From assembly GCA_029959085.1 (NCBI GenBank), contig JARWIR010000042.1, positions 2,512,544 to 2,576,543 of the forward strand: a stretch of 64,000 bases of DNA. The letters run 5' to 3'. This document shows, one piece after another, positions 10,651 to 21,379 of the stretch (position 1 is its first letter; each line of letters starts with the position of its first letter). A program made the position numbers and the translations under genes. A model generated the notes under the pieces. It saw only the letters and a list, made by a program, of their open reading frames with translations, did no database searches and was not told where the DNA came from. The stretch comes from Nemophila menziesii (lineage: Eukaryota; Streptophyta; Magnoliopsida; Boraginales; Hydrophyllaceae).

Positions 10651-12396
10651 TTATATTGAATCAGCAGTCAACCCCCAAATACGCTCTAGCCCTTCAATGA
10701 ACTTTTTTTCTCTACCTGCAACTACAGTGGTATGATCTGCATTTTTAATGATACTAACCCGAGTATTAACTACTTTCATCTTTATGTTGGTACTGCATGT
10801 AATTGGAACTACTTGGTCATTACTACCATGGAAAACATGGATTTTGACTCTAGCCATGTTCAATTTTTCCAAGTATTGATCCATTAGCTTCTGCCCCCCG
10901 TATAGTACATTATGAGTTGTGTGCCACGCAGAGTGATGTGTGTGTCTTGTTAAGTCAATGGTACTATAGTGTAAATTCTGTTTTCTGGTAAGTAGCTTCA
11001 AGATCCATTCCCATGTTTTGTGGTTTCGGCAAATAATGAAGCATACGCATCTACCTAAATGTTCGTACCAAGACATAAAGGATGAACCAAATAGCAAGGG
11101 TGGCCATACTCGTCTAGTTGCTAATTGTTGAAGAGCTACTAAACTCGCATCCTCTTTTGAAGGAAAGTATGGCTGCAAAAGTAATGTTGAGATGATTTAG
11201 AATTAGAAGTCAGCACTAGAAAATTTAGTTCCATTTACTCACCGGAGCAACTAGTGTGATGGTCTTAACAGATTTGGGGTATTTTGCAGCCAATGCTAAG
11301 GCAATCACACAACCCATGGAGTGTGCAACAAGGTGAAATGAATTCAACTGAAATGGACGGATTACTGATTTCTCGATCATTTCCATATGATCTTTCATGG
11401 TGTATAAGCAGTATTGTGGCTTTGGACTTTTTCCAAATCCCAAAAGATCTACTGCAAAGAATCGGAATTCGTGCTTAATGGTTTCGCATAGATTAGGAAA
11501 TACTGTGTCTGCCCAGAATAATGAAGACAACATAAAGCCATGTAAGAATATGACGTTTTCTTGGGGGCGTTCTTTGGAATTCTCCAAGCTAGCTGTTACA
11601 AAATATGTCCAGTTTTATCACAAAACTTCTTCAATAGAGACAAACAAAAATCTGAAGCTCACTAGGCTATCTTTTTGGTAGAAAAAATCAAGAAAGCCTT
11701 GTAACACCAAGCAAAATAAGGTAGAATATATTGCTAGCTAACCGCATAGCTTTAAGATGAGTTTATAAGCTAATATGGTATTAAAGGCTAGTTAACAAAA
11801 TTCATGTGTTCAAGTCTTGTGACTGACTCATCTCAGTTCATCAAATACTTTTGATTACCACGCCTAAGCCAAATTAATAGCTATCTAACAAATTGAATTA
11901 CCTAATATCAAGAAATTATTAAATAAGATGTACCTGAATGTGATTCTTTGACGACAACATGAAGATTGAGACCATTGCTTGTCCATTCAACACAAGTATC
12001 ACAGCCACAATCAGACCATCTGCTCCCTAAATTTTCGGAAACAGATGCATGATCCCCTGTTCTCTTCCCTTTCATTGGAATCTTTTTTTTAAGGAATTCA
12101 AGAAATTTAAGGAACCCCATCTCTCTAAACACATTTTTCCTCCTGTAAAGTGTGTCTGATAACTCACTTTCTTGGTCCATTCCTCCAAATGTTGTACGGT
12201 GATGAAGATCTGTTCTCATGCAATAACATGAAGAGTCTTTTCCTTCTAGAAACTCGTCGAACAGTCTGTAGAATATACACATTATTACCTCCCAGAAATC
12301 GAGGAAGACGAAAACTATTGCACTTATGGTGGAAATGAGAATTTTCGCAGCTCCAAGAAGCCATTTATTCAAGACAATTGTGGAAACTTTCAACAT
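10651..12396 (-). CDS. BODYGUARD-like alpha/beta hydrolase (cuticle-associated), 3 exons
   Basis: Three exons join in frame to 444 codons plus stop: 12396-11934, 11592-11243 and 11172-10651. Introns are GT-AG: donor CATTCAG/GTACAT with acceptor GTAACAG/CT (phase 1), and donor CTCCG/GTGAGT with acceptor TTTTGCAG/CC (phase 0). The N-terminus has a hydrophobic stretch (about residues 12-45) ending in IMCIFYRLFDEFLEG, typical of the BODYGUARD family. The hydrolase fold shows the oxyanion HG segment FLHGF (about 170), the nucleophile elbow VAHSMG (Ser246), Asp390 in GSNDQVVP and His418 in NADHTT. In Arabidopsis the family acts outside epidermal cells and is needed for cutin and cuticle formation; the substrate is unsettled. 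The length is slightly short of the usual about 470. The start is the first Met of the open exon before the hydrophobic segment. All catalytic residues are present, so the gene may be functional. Confidence 0.85.
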
Positions 12397-12828
12397 CGGA
12401 GAGGGTGGGTTCGAGGTTTAGATTGGAATCCTCCTTGGGTTTCTTCCTATAAATGGGAGTTCGTAATGAAATGATTAAGGTAAGGTTAATGTTCGACCAC
12501 GTTGCAGTATATTTATCTTTGAGCGTCTCTATTCAGAATCTCTGTTCGGCAGTTTGGTTGATTTGGAAGATAGCGTAGAGACAGGACGATGTGAAGATTT
12601 GAAACATTATGTATTGTTTTGATTGAAGAAGGAAAACGAAAACAAATAAACTACAAAATAAAATTATTGGATTATAAATAGAGAGGAATACAAAATTATC
12701 ATTTATAAATTTTTTTATTTGGATTATAAAATGGATTTATTTTTGAAATATCTATAAATTTATTAATGGGTCATAATATTAAATATATAATTTATTTTTT
12801 TTGTAATTTTATAATCTTGAAAGTTTTA
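12397..12828. other. Upstream flank of the BODYGUARD-like gene
   Basis: This AT-rich stretch should contain the promoter of the minus-strand hydrolase. TATA-like words are abundant and none can be singled out. No other feature is visible. Confidence 0.4.
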
Positions 12829-13090
12829 GGGTGAATTATATATAGGGTCTTAGAGACACAATTTTGTCTCTATAGAGTAGTGTCTTGAAAGTTGTTTTTC
12901 TTAGAGACCTCATTTTTTACAATTGTCTTTCCTACCCTTGGAGTATAAATACTCTTAACATTGGTTTTCTCTTTCCATTATCTTCACACGCGCGTTCCGA
13001 TCTATCCCAAAAACGCTCTCAAACCCCGATATCATTTCTCTCTCCTGATTTTGAAGCGCCGATCCAAATACTACGAGAAATCGAACGGAA

Positions 13091-13138
13091 ATGGCAAACA
13101 ACGATGATTTCGATAGCGATTCTGGCGAAGAAGAAAAG
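13091..13138 (+). pseudogene. Short acidic first-exon-like frame in MULE B
   Basis: ATG at 13091 opens the frame MANNDDFDSDSGEEEK and runs directly into a plausible splice donor, AAAAG/GTTAGC. Directly downstream the sequence becomes tandem repeats, so the rest of the coding region seems to have been replaced. It may be the first exon of the protein whose C-terminal protease relic lies at 14020-14226. This is inference from position only. Confidence 0.3.
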
Positions 13139-13189
13139 GTTAGCATCGATTTATGAGTACTCTGAGATTTTTCTGGGTTTAAGTTTTTG

Positions 13190-13990
13190 TTATTTTTCTG
13201 GGTTTTGTAGTTTTGCATGTGTACTCTTAGTTTTTCGCTCAATACTCTGCAGATTTGGTGAAATACTCTATGTTATTTGCTCAATACTCTGCAGATTTGG
13301 TGAAATACTCTCTGTTTTGTTATGAATATGAAGCGTCCTTCTAGGTTTTGTAGTTTTGCATGTGTACTCTTAGTTTTTCGCACGATACTCTCTGTTATTT
13401 GCTCAATACTCTACAGATTTGGTGAAATACTCTCTGTTTTGTTATGAATATGAAGCATCCTTCTGGGTTTTGTAGTTTTGCATGTATACTCTTTGTTTTT
13501 CGCTCGATACTCTCTGTTATTTGCTCAATACTCTACAGATTTGGTGAAATACTCTCAGTTTTGTTATGAATATGAAGCATCCTTCTAGGTTTTGTAGTTT
13601 TGCATGTGTACTCTTAGTTTTTCGCTCGATACTCTCTGTTATTTGCTCAATACTCTACAGATTTGGTGAAATACTCTCTGTTTTGTTATGAATATGAAGC
13701 GTCCTTTCTGGGTTTTGTAGTTTTTGCATGTGTACTCTTAGTTTTTGTCTCGATACTCTAGGTTATTTGCTCAATACTCTGCAGATTTGGTGAAATACTC
13801 TATGTTTTGATATGAATATGAAGCGTCATTTTCTGGGTTTGTACTTTTGCATGTGTACTCTTAGTTTTTTGCTCTGTACTTTCATGATTCTCTGGAATAC
13901 TCTCTGTTTGTTATGGAGTACTCTGAGTTTTTTTGTGTTGTGAATACTCTTAGTTTTGTTATATAAAAACTGTGAGTACTCTCGGTTTTA
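13190..13990. repeat. About 122-bp tandem repeats containing TACTCT words
   Basis: A unit beginning TTCT(A/G)GGTTTTGTAGTTTTG starts near 13339, 13461, 13583 and 13706, with partial units on both sides. Within each unit, short words such as GTACTCTTAG, GATACTCTCTG, AATACTCTACAG and AATACTCTCTG recur. So there is an inner short-period repeat of (G/A)ATACTCT inside the long unit. It lies wholly inside the Mutator-like element and appears to have expanded there. Confidence 0.8.
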
Positions 13991-14019
13991 CTACACAAAA
14001 CTGTGACGAATATATAATG

Positions 14020-14226
14020 ACTAATGTGGATTGTGCTGAACAAGAACCAGGGAGTGTGGACTGCGGTGTTTTTGTCATACTATGGTGTTATGGCTATTAT
14101 CGGAATGGGTTGGTACGTCAAAAAACTTACGTACAGAAATTTATTAACGAAGGAAGAGCAATGATTGTTCGTAAGTTGTTGCGCAGCAAATACTCGCAAT
14201 GCATCAACATGGGGAGAAGTGCTTGA
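14020..14226 (+). pseudogene. Ulp1-type (C48) cysteine protease C-terminal relic
   Basis: The frame contains VDCAEQEPGSVDCGVFVILW, ending with a stop at 14226. The QEPGSVDCGVFV block is the oxyanion Gln region and active-site Cys motif of Ulp1/SENP-like proteases, where the family has Q-x-x-G-x-DCG. Known family members cleave SUMO or related modifiers and have been captured repeatedly by plant MULEs. The His and Asp parts of the triad are not present upstream, where tandem repeats occur instead. This is only the C-terminal fragment of a transposon-borne protease and is not expected to be active. Confidence 0.65.
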
Positions 14227-14539
14227 TTGAGAGATTCTAATTATTTTACTGTGTAATGATTATATCTGTTGAACTTAGTTTGATTTGTAATTTTTGATGG
14301 TTTTTTCTATGTAACTGATATATTGGGGTGTTTTGGATGTTTTTGGAACTTTTGGGTGTTTTTGGATTATGTTGGAACTTTTTATCTGAATTATGAATGA
14401 AACGTGTTTTTGGTAATGTTTGATTAATTGATTGTTGAACAGATAATATAGCATGAAATGGTTGAACAGATAATATAGCATTAAAATGATTGTGTATATT
14501 TAAAGTTAAACATTATATATACCAGGATAAACAATAAAA

Positions 14540-15440
14540 GTACAGAGTACTCAAACAAAATGGTAGAGTACTCAGACAAATGTGAGAGTACTCAGAAAAA
14601 ACTAAAGAGTACTCAGAGAAATGATAAATGAAATTACAGAGTATTCAAATGAAATGGTAGAGTACTCAGACAAACATGTTAGTACTCAGTAAAAAATAGT
14701 TGAGTACTGGGATAAATGAAAAAGTACTCAGAAAAAATGATAAAATACATAAATGATAGAGTACTCAGTAAATATATATACTCAGTAAATATATAGAGTA
14801 CTCAGTAAAATATATAGAGTACTCATACAATTATATAGAGTACTCATAGAATTGTAAGGAGTGTTAAGTTAGATATATAGAGTACTCAATAAAAAGTATA
14901 GATTACTCATATAGTATTAAGTTGCAAAACAGATAATATCATTAACAACACATCAAAGTCTAAGATATAAGATATAACAGCAGATTTAGATAGCTGAGGC
15001 CACCTAAACTGAACAAAATTCTTTACTGAGTTAATGCCATTCAGCTAATGAAAGAGGAGGAAAATCTGATCAGTTCCCATCTTGAACACAGCAAGCACAT
15101 CTTGGATCATTATATCTGTCAGCAGTAATGGGAAACAGTGAGTAAACACAAGGCAATGAAAACTCAGAGTACTCCATGGAAGAGTATCAGTAAGATGATC
15201 ACTCACTGTATATAAAACTGAGAGTGCTCTATAAAACTCAGAGTACTCTATAAAACTGAGAGTACTCTATAAAACTGAGAGTACTCTATAAAACTCAGAG
15301 TACTCTATACAACTCAGAGTACTATATAAAACTCAGAGTACTCTACAAAACTCAGAGTACTATAAAAGCAGTGAGTACTCCACCAATATAAACGCATAGT
15401 GTATTCGCTGAATATCGTAAAAGTCTGAGTACTTTGTATA
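14540..15440. repeat. Array of the palindrome GAGTACTC at about 20-40 bp spacing
   Basis: The 8-bp palindrome GAGTACTC (core AGTACT) occurs roughly twenty-five times counting one-base variants. From 14540 to 14930 it alternates with short AT-rich linkers such as AGACAAATG or AGTAAATATATA. From about 15190 to 15370 it forms a regular 20-bp unit, CTCTATAAAACTCAGAGTA. Related words fill 13190-13990 in the same element and 47395-47660 in element C. The position inside Mutator-like ends suggests subterminal repeats, which in some transposons bind transposase. Confidence 0.85.
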
Positions 15441-15465
15441 AACTTTTATTTTTTTCAATAATTTG

Positions 15466-15487
15466 AGGGTGGGCTTAAGCCCACCCT
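15466..15487. repeat. Perfect 22-bp palindrome
   Basis: The sequence is its own reverse complement over 22 bases, centred on CTTAAG with arms AGGGTGGG and CCCACCCT. It is followed by GTAGACCCGCCTCTG. A similar GGCTTAAG...CTCAAGCCC arrangement begins the insert at 51203-51487, so both may be remnants of one transposon family. Confidence 0.7.
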
Positions 15488-15858
15488 TTGTAAGTGTAGA
15501 CCCGCCTCTGTGCGCAACACAAAAATGTAGATGTACAACCAAAAAAATGTAGTTGCAGTCTGATGTAACATTTTACACTTCCTGTTACATTCTAGCTTCC
15601 TTGGTCTCAGTTTATTTTGTTTATAAACATACTAATTCTACTTTAAACACCCAAGATGGAGTCTACACGAAAATATGATGTATATCATGTGCATGTGTAT
15701 TTATTAAAATATGATCAAATGGAACTTTTTGGAGCAGGTTCCCATTTATCACAACTTGTCCAGCTCTGCAACTACATTAATGTAGTTGCAGAGCTGCAAA
15801 AAGTCGTAAGATTACTGGAAAAAATTGTACCTACTGTTTTTTCTTTTGTTTTTACTAG

Positions 15859-15968
15859 ATGATGAAGATTTTGTTATACCAGAACATGTAACTATACCAA
15901 ATGTCGAGCAACCAAACGAAGATGACGTTATACCAAAAGTTGATCAACCACCCAAAGATGACGTTTAG
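15859..15968 (+). CDS. Possible terminal exon of an unknown acidic protein
   Basis: A pyrimidine-rich tract ending in TTTTTACTAG precedes a 36-codon open stretch with a two-copy motif, VTIPNVEQPNEDDV and VIPKVDQPPKDDV, ending in TAG. The repetition and acidic composition suggest a real protein tail, not random sequence. No upstream exon was identified, although the open frame 15656-15862 lies just upstream in a different frame. Family and function are unrecognised. Confidence 0.25.
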
Positions 15969-17239
15969 AGTAATTTGTGTATCATTTGGTTTTTATTCCA
16001 ATTTCTAGACTAGATTAAGAGAGAGTATTAACATGAAGAAATCAACATTACAATTTATTTTTGTATTAAAACAGTGGATAACGAACATGAATTGAAGGCT
16101 AGATTAAGAGAGAGTATTAACAATCACATAGTGATCACAATTGCAAAAACAAAAACATAAAAAAATTGTAGAAAATCATAGAAAATAAACAAAAAACGAA
16201 TTTGAAAACAACCTCAAGAATTGTGATGATTACCTTGTTTTTTAGCGTTAATTCCTTGATATTCTTAGATTACTAGCTTAGATTGTTGTTTAGGATTTGA
16301 AATCTATGTGAATTTTGCGTGAAATTGATGACTTTTAAATAGTGTGTGTTTTAGGTGAACTATGTGTTTGAGAAAGAGAGAGAGAGAGAGTTGTATACGT
16401 ATATGTTATTTTAAAAATAGTTATTAGCCAATTAAGGTGCTAATGGTGTGATTTAGTATTTATAACGTGTATTTTAAGTACTAAAATCTATCGATGGCCT
16501 AATTCTAGAATAAAGGTGTTAATTTAGGCATAAACTTAGAATTAAGTTAGTGTTAGGACTAAATCTAGAAGTAAGATCCATCTTTAGGCCTAAAAATGGG
16601 ATCAACCTTAAAATATACCCTTTTGTTTGACTTACAAAAAGAAAATGGATAAAAAGAAACGAAAAAGAAAGAGAAAAATAAATGAAAAGATTAAAGAAAA
16701 ATCCGGCATAGGACATTTTGTGATATTGGTTAGGATTCGGGGATGGAACCTATAACATCAAATAGGTTGAGTGAGCATGATTATGAGCAGAAACTCAAGT
16801 TCTGGGACAACTAGTTGATGAATAGTGAGGAGAGGGCCAAAAGCCCACTCTTAATTATCCTAAATCTTTATCACACCCTACCTTAAGCCTACGTTACACC
16901 TTAAGACCTTAGGATTCTTAGCTATGTGGGTAAGTTACAGTTGCACAATTAGGAGTAATTTAGTGGGCCACTAGACACTAAGGAAGACCTATGAACACCC
17001 AATAGCCGTCATATCAACTTAAGAGAGATCGCTCCTTCATGCACTGCAAAATTAATCCACTTGTAAACTTGGCAGATGTTGATTGTTAATATATTCTGCA
17101 TATTTGTTTATTATTTCTTGAACACCACAATATGAGACTTGTTAATAGTTGCTTGAGGTCTATCGTTATCTTTCTATTCCTTTTTTCTTCCTTGGTTTAT
17201 TTGGACTTAGACCCCTTTTGGTTTGCTTTTCTTTTATTT
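15969..17239. other. Intergenic, two copies of a 22-bp word
   Basis: AT-rich DNA. A 22-bp word beginning AGATTAAGAGAGAGTATTAA occurs twice, near 16013 and 16101, and a (GA)n run lies at 16372-16391. No gene is visible. Confidence 0.5.
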
Positions 17240-18800
17240 TGTTAGGACGACAAAACTTTGAGTTGGGGGTCTTGACGTCTCCTCGTTTGTGATATATTAA
17301 TCTACTCACGAGACATAATTTTGAGGGTTTATGGGACCTAAGTGATGGATTTTCCCCTAATAATCACCATATTATACTTTTATTTTGGATAATATTTCAT
17401 TTATAGCGTTAAGTGTGTATTAAGTGTGTAGATTTTAGGTACATGGTTGAAACAAGGGTCCAAGATGATGAGGGAAAGTCAAGAATTGAATTACAAACCC
17501 AAGCCAAGGTGTAGAGAGAGTTATAAGTCACTTGTGGGAAGCTATAGCGTTTACCAGAATATGAGCATCGTCATATTGTTTCTGTCACCATAATTAATTG
17601 GTCATTTCTATGGACCTGAATCCTTTTGATTTGGAAAGAGCTTGGCTTCAGGGTCACGTGAGAGGTGATAGAAGTCAATTCGGAGTTGAGACGAGCAAGT
17701 TATGTCAGTTTTACCAACGTGGTTCGAACATGAACAGGATGCTCAGAAACGGGTTGGGCCAATTTTAAGTCATTTAAGTAAGTCATTAGGTCCAAAACGT
17801 TTTTGGACCAAGTATATAAGCTTATTTGAGCTCCATAATTCAGTACGCTTCATTTTTCATCAAATATTTCATTTGGAGAAGAGCTCAAGCGCCTAGAGGA
17901 AGAAGGATTTACACACAAATTTCACCATTCTCCACCATTCCACAACTTATCCATTCAGTATTTCAGGTTAATTCGAGTCTGTTTTATCTTTTAAACATGA
18001 TTCTAGTATTATTTTTATTGTATTTTCCTTTATTTCGTATGAGCTAAACATTTTATGCTTGATACTTGCAAAGGGTATGAACCTTAATTGATTTATATAT
18101 ATATTTGGGTGATTTGGGATAATTTATGATATTGAAATGAATTTGAATTCCATTGTTTAAGGATTTGTGCATGTTGCCTATTTGTACCCTGATCTAGTAT
18201 AAGTAGTTTTAGACTTTTCGACTAACAGCCGGGCGGCGAGTCGAGACTTCAAACATAATATATAAGTGCTTAGTGCCATTAATTAGACGGTTTTAGCAGA
18301 CTAGGTAGTCAATAGGGCCAATAACTTAAGCCTACCCAAAATCCAAGAGGATAAATAAGGTAGAGAGCTAAGATCACCTGTGCGGGGACTTCGATGCATT
18401 TGCATCCCGGCTAATGTGAAACCTAATCAATTCTCCCTTATACCATAAACATGATAATTAACAAATAGGAGGATTACTCGCAAGAATCAAGCATTACTTC
18501 TCATACTATATAATCTTTTTAGAATTTTCATTTAATTGCATTTTAGATTTATCTTTTTTTATTTGCAATTTAGTCCTTTTAAAAAACCAAATACAAAATC
18601 CTCATTATTATTATTGTTTTAAATTATAACTCAATATTTTAGTAAATTCAACACACATTATTGACAGCGTTAGTATTCTCTGTGGATCGATATCCCTTAG
18701 ACTTGTCATATTTTTACTTGACGACTACCCATACGCTTGTGGGAAGTCCTAGTTCCACAAGTAATAATCTATCATATTTATATCACACCTGGAACACGTA
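17240..18800 (+). mobile_element. Ty3/gypsy LTR-region remnant
   Basis: The stretch begins with a run typical of the region after pol in large plant gypsy elements (AAACTTTGAGTTGGGGGTCT, then a sentence-like AT-rich run). It ends with TCTGTGGATCGATATCCCTT, then TATTTTTACTTGACGACTACC, as found at the 3' edge of such LTRs. No second LTR, primer-binding site or coding frame was found, so it is a truncated or solo LTR. The assignment rests on recognised phrases, not on paired repeats, and the ends are approximate. Confidence 0.45.
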
Positions 18801-19388
18801 CAATTACACATCACCTTTGATGGAATGGGGATGCGATAACAACTTGTGGTGGGGGTTGATCCTCCCGCACTTGTGCGTGTTGATGTCGAAACTAATGAAT
18901 TCGTTGTTGAACTTTTTTAACGAGTACATGATCATCAAGTCCAAGGGTGTGTTGGATTGTTAGGTTGCATTTATATAGAATGTGGACTATTAGGTTGAAC
19001 TAGGAGCATTAGTATTGTCTAGTTGTATAACCTATAGGGGTTGTTATTGAGTCGTTGGGATGTTTTATTCGTGAGGTTGTCAACCTATCTATTTCGAGTT
19101 TTTATTCAATGAGGCCTTTGTTGGCATTGTGTCCTCAGCCTACTAAATTGGGAATATTTTAGAGGTTTTGGGCCTCGATTAGCGTCAAGGATATCTTCGA
19201 TCGATGACGAGGGAATTGAGATCTTATAGAATTTGAGCTTCTGTAGTAAAATAAATGTTTATGATATATAATACTGTATTTCTATATTAATTTTTTAGAG
19301 TTATTTTATTATCATATATAGTGCAAATTATATTTTTCTATTTTACCTCATAACAGTTATGTATGAAAGTTCTACACTTATATGAGAT
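18801..19388. other. Intergenic, nothing recognised
   Basis: Moderately AT-rich sequence without any recognisable gene or repeat boundary. It may be internal sequence of the adjoining gypsy relic. Confidence 0.4.
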
Positions 19389-19575
19389 TTTTTTTTTTTT
19401 TTTAAATGGGTTCTGGGATAGCTTGCGCGCACCCGACTAATCTCACGGAGATATATATGCCTCCCCATATATATTCTCATGGTTAATCAGAACTAGGTTA
19501 CCCATGTTCAGGAAGGGGTTCGAGCCTTATACCTCTCAAGTTACACCCGTTAGGGAGGGGATTCGAACCATGAGA
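19389..19575 (-). mobile_element. SINE-like element with poly(A) end
   Basis: On the minus strand this stretch starts with GGTTCGAATCCCC (B-box-like). It continues through GATTAGTCGGGTGCGCGCAA and ends CAGAACCCATTTAAAAAAAA. The GATTAGTCG-GTGCGCGCAAG phrase followed by a poly(A) end is characteristic of tRNA-derived plant SINEs. Box A is not clear and no target duplication was confirmed. Confidence 0.45.
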
Positions 19576-19744
19576 TTTGTTATAGATGAAAGATCAACAT
19601 TCATGAGAATAAGAAATTCAAATTAAAACAATAATTATATATTATACAAAATTAAATAACATATTGTAAAACCAAGTTTTTTTACTTTTATTTCAGTCAT
19701 TATCACGTTATTCTAAAATTAATTGGTATCTGAAATCATTTTAT

Positions 19745-20140
19745 AAAAGAGTCAATTATTAAAAAATGCCTATTAAAAATCTATTAATAAAAAGGTACCT
19801 AGAATAAATCTCTTTATTAAAAAATACCTCAACCAAAAATACCTCTACAAAAAGTAATTAAAAAAAAAAGAAAAAATAAATTAGAAAAAAAAACAAAACA
19901 AAAACTAATAAACACGCGCGTCCGTGAATTTTTTTTTAAAATTGTCATAACTAATTCTAAAAAGATTAAAAAAATAATTTTTTTTATATATTTGGATAAA
20001 TCAAATTAAGATTAACGTCTATGACTTTTTTTTGGATTTTTTTGAATTTTTTTGAATATATTCGCAGACACGGAATTTCATGTTTTGAACATGGAATTTC
20101 ATGTTTTAAATATGAAAATCCATGTCTGCGAAAAAAAAAA
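19745..20140. mobile_element. Partial copy of the foldback element seen at 61625-63207
   Basis: It shares with the 61.6-63.2 kb element the run AATAAACACGCGCGTCCGTG, then CATAACTAATTC, then ATATTTGGATAAATCAAATTAA, then GTCTATGA, and the inner hairpin phrase ATTCGCAGACACGGAATTTCATG with its inverted partner. Left-hand repeats (AAAAATGCCTATTAAAAA, AAAAATACCTC) resemble the family termini. Only the left half is present, next to a LINE relic. Confidence 0.7.
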
Positions 20141-20149
20141 TCACTATTT

Positions 20150-20765
20150 CAAACATGGAGATGAATTCTCTCGCGTGATGCTCAACTAATCTGCACGCGA
20201 AAACAACTCCGAGTGCCTCCGCTTCAACCGTGGATCGTGCACTATACTTCCAAACTCCACCATTGACTAAAATTTCACTTGTATTCCTGATAATCCAACC
20301 AACACTGATAAACCGTTTGTAGCGTTCCAAGCCGCATACCAATTAATTTTAAAACAATTTACAAGGGGAGATGTCCATGAGTAGATGGAGTGTGATCTCG
20401 ACAATCCCACATCTACTAATAATATCCCTACGTTTTGTGGATTAACTAAGAAACCTAATCTATTCGCCATAGCAGTAGGAACTTCGTTAGGCACATAAGA
20501 TTGTTGAGGATGAGTTGTCCTAAGCATTTCATCAGCTATAGTATTATTGTAATAGTTGGGTTCATTAAGACCCCTCTCAATAATGACTTTAACCTCAGAA
20601 CTTGTAGCCACGACTTTAGAGAACTCGTCATAGGAATGAAAAGTATTATTATTGTCAGGTCGAGTATTTCTAAATATAGCATTATTTCTGCTAGTCCATA
20701 TATTCCAAACCAAATAGAGAGGGTCTCGTCTTCTTTTGTCGCTCCGTGAATCTCTTTCATTAAAA
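20150..20765 (-). pseudogene. LINE RNase H remnant
   Basis: Minus-strand frames give VWNIWTSRNNAIFRN, the linker that follows zf-RVT in plant LINEs. About 300 bp later come INWYAAWNATNG and GWIIRNTSEILVNGG, then YSARSTVEAEALGVVFACRL, a recognisable RNase H (RVT_3) domain. Two frames overlap, so at least one frameshift is present. The first catalytic Asp (normally NCDAA) reads Tyr. Nonfunctional. Confidence 0.65.
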
Positions 20766-21379
20766 GCTAGATTATCCCCGTATTACATCTTTAAACAACA
20801 AAATACAAACATACAATAAGAAAATACAGAATCACCTTGAAGACATTGATAAAGAAGAGAAATAACTACATACGAGTTAGCACATAAGAGATACAAGAGT
20901 TAGCCACATCAAATTAACTGCAACTATTACAAGTGAAGAGGCGATTACAATGAGAAAATTGATCAACCTGCTTTTAGTTTTGGTCTCGCTAGTGATAGAA
21001 CTAGCTTCCGTTATCGTACTCCGAATCAACAACCCAATACACCATCAAAATCCCAACCCAATTCGTTCTCTATTTCACGTGGTTGATGTGGCTGTTTTCC
21101 ACGGTAACAAAAAAGAGAGAACGATCTGAAAAGTGGATTAGAGCGGGGAAAGGTGTGGCGATAGCGTTGGCTGGTGATAGTGACCGTGGTTGATTGGGTT
21201 CGGCAAGAAAATAATCTTTTTATAGAATAATGATTAATTTACTTTATAATTTTTAATAAATAGGATAATGGGTATTTTAGTAATTATATCTACTTTTGTT
21301 TGAAATGGCTATTATTTTTTAGTTATAGGTAAATGGGTAGTATTTTATTTTTTATATTATTAATTGGACATTGTCTCTT
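20766..21379. other. Intergenic, nothing recognised
   Basis: AT-rich DNA bounding the second duplicated block. No gene, repeat or RNA is visible. Confidence 0.4.

Larger units (their letters stand above)
12829..15440 (+). mobile_element. Mutator-like element B with Ulp1 relic and GAGTACTC arrays
   Basis: The left end, GGGTGAATTATATATAGGGTCTTAGAGAC, matches the left end of element C (47139) and the ends of element A (35819 and 38535), which share a core like AGGGTCTTGAAGAC. A conserved second block (GAGACCTCATTTTTTACAAT, then TTTCCTACCCT) follows. Inside are a short first-exon-like frame (13091), about 122-bp tandem repeats, a Ulp1 protease relic and palindromic arrays. Plant MULEs are known to carry Ulp1-like genes, which supports the class. 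No matching right end was found, so the right boundary is placed at the end of the arrays and the element may be truncated. Confidence 0.6.

Noticed and set aside
13091..14226. A continuous Ulp1 gene from 13091 to 14226
   Set aside because: The interval is filled by 122-bp tandem repeats without coding potential, and the protease lacks its His and Asp region.
14540..15370. CRISPR-like regular repeat array
   Set aside because: The linkers are low-complexity and similar to each other, not unique spacers, no cas genes exist, and the context is a plant transposon.
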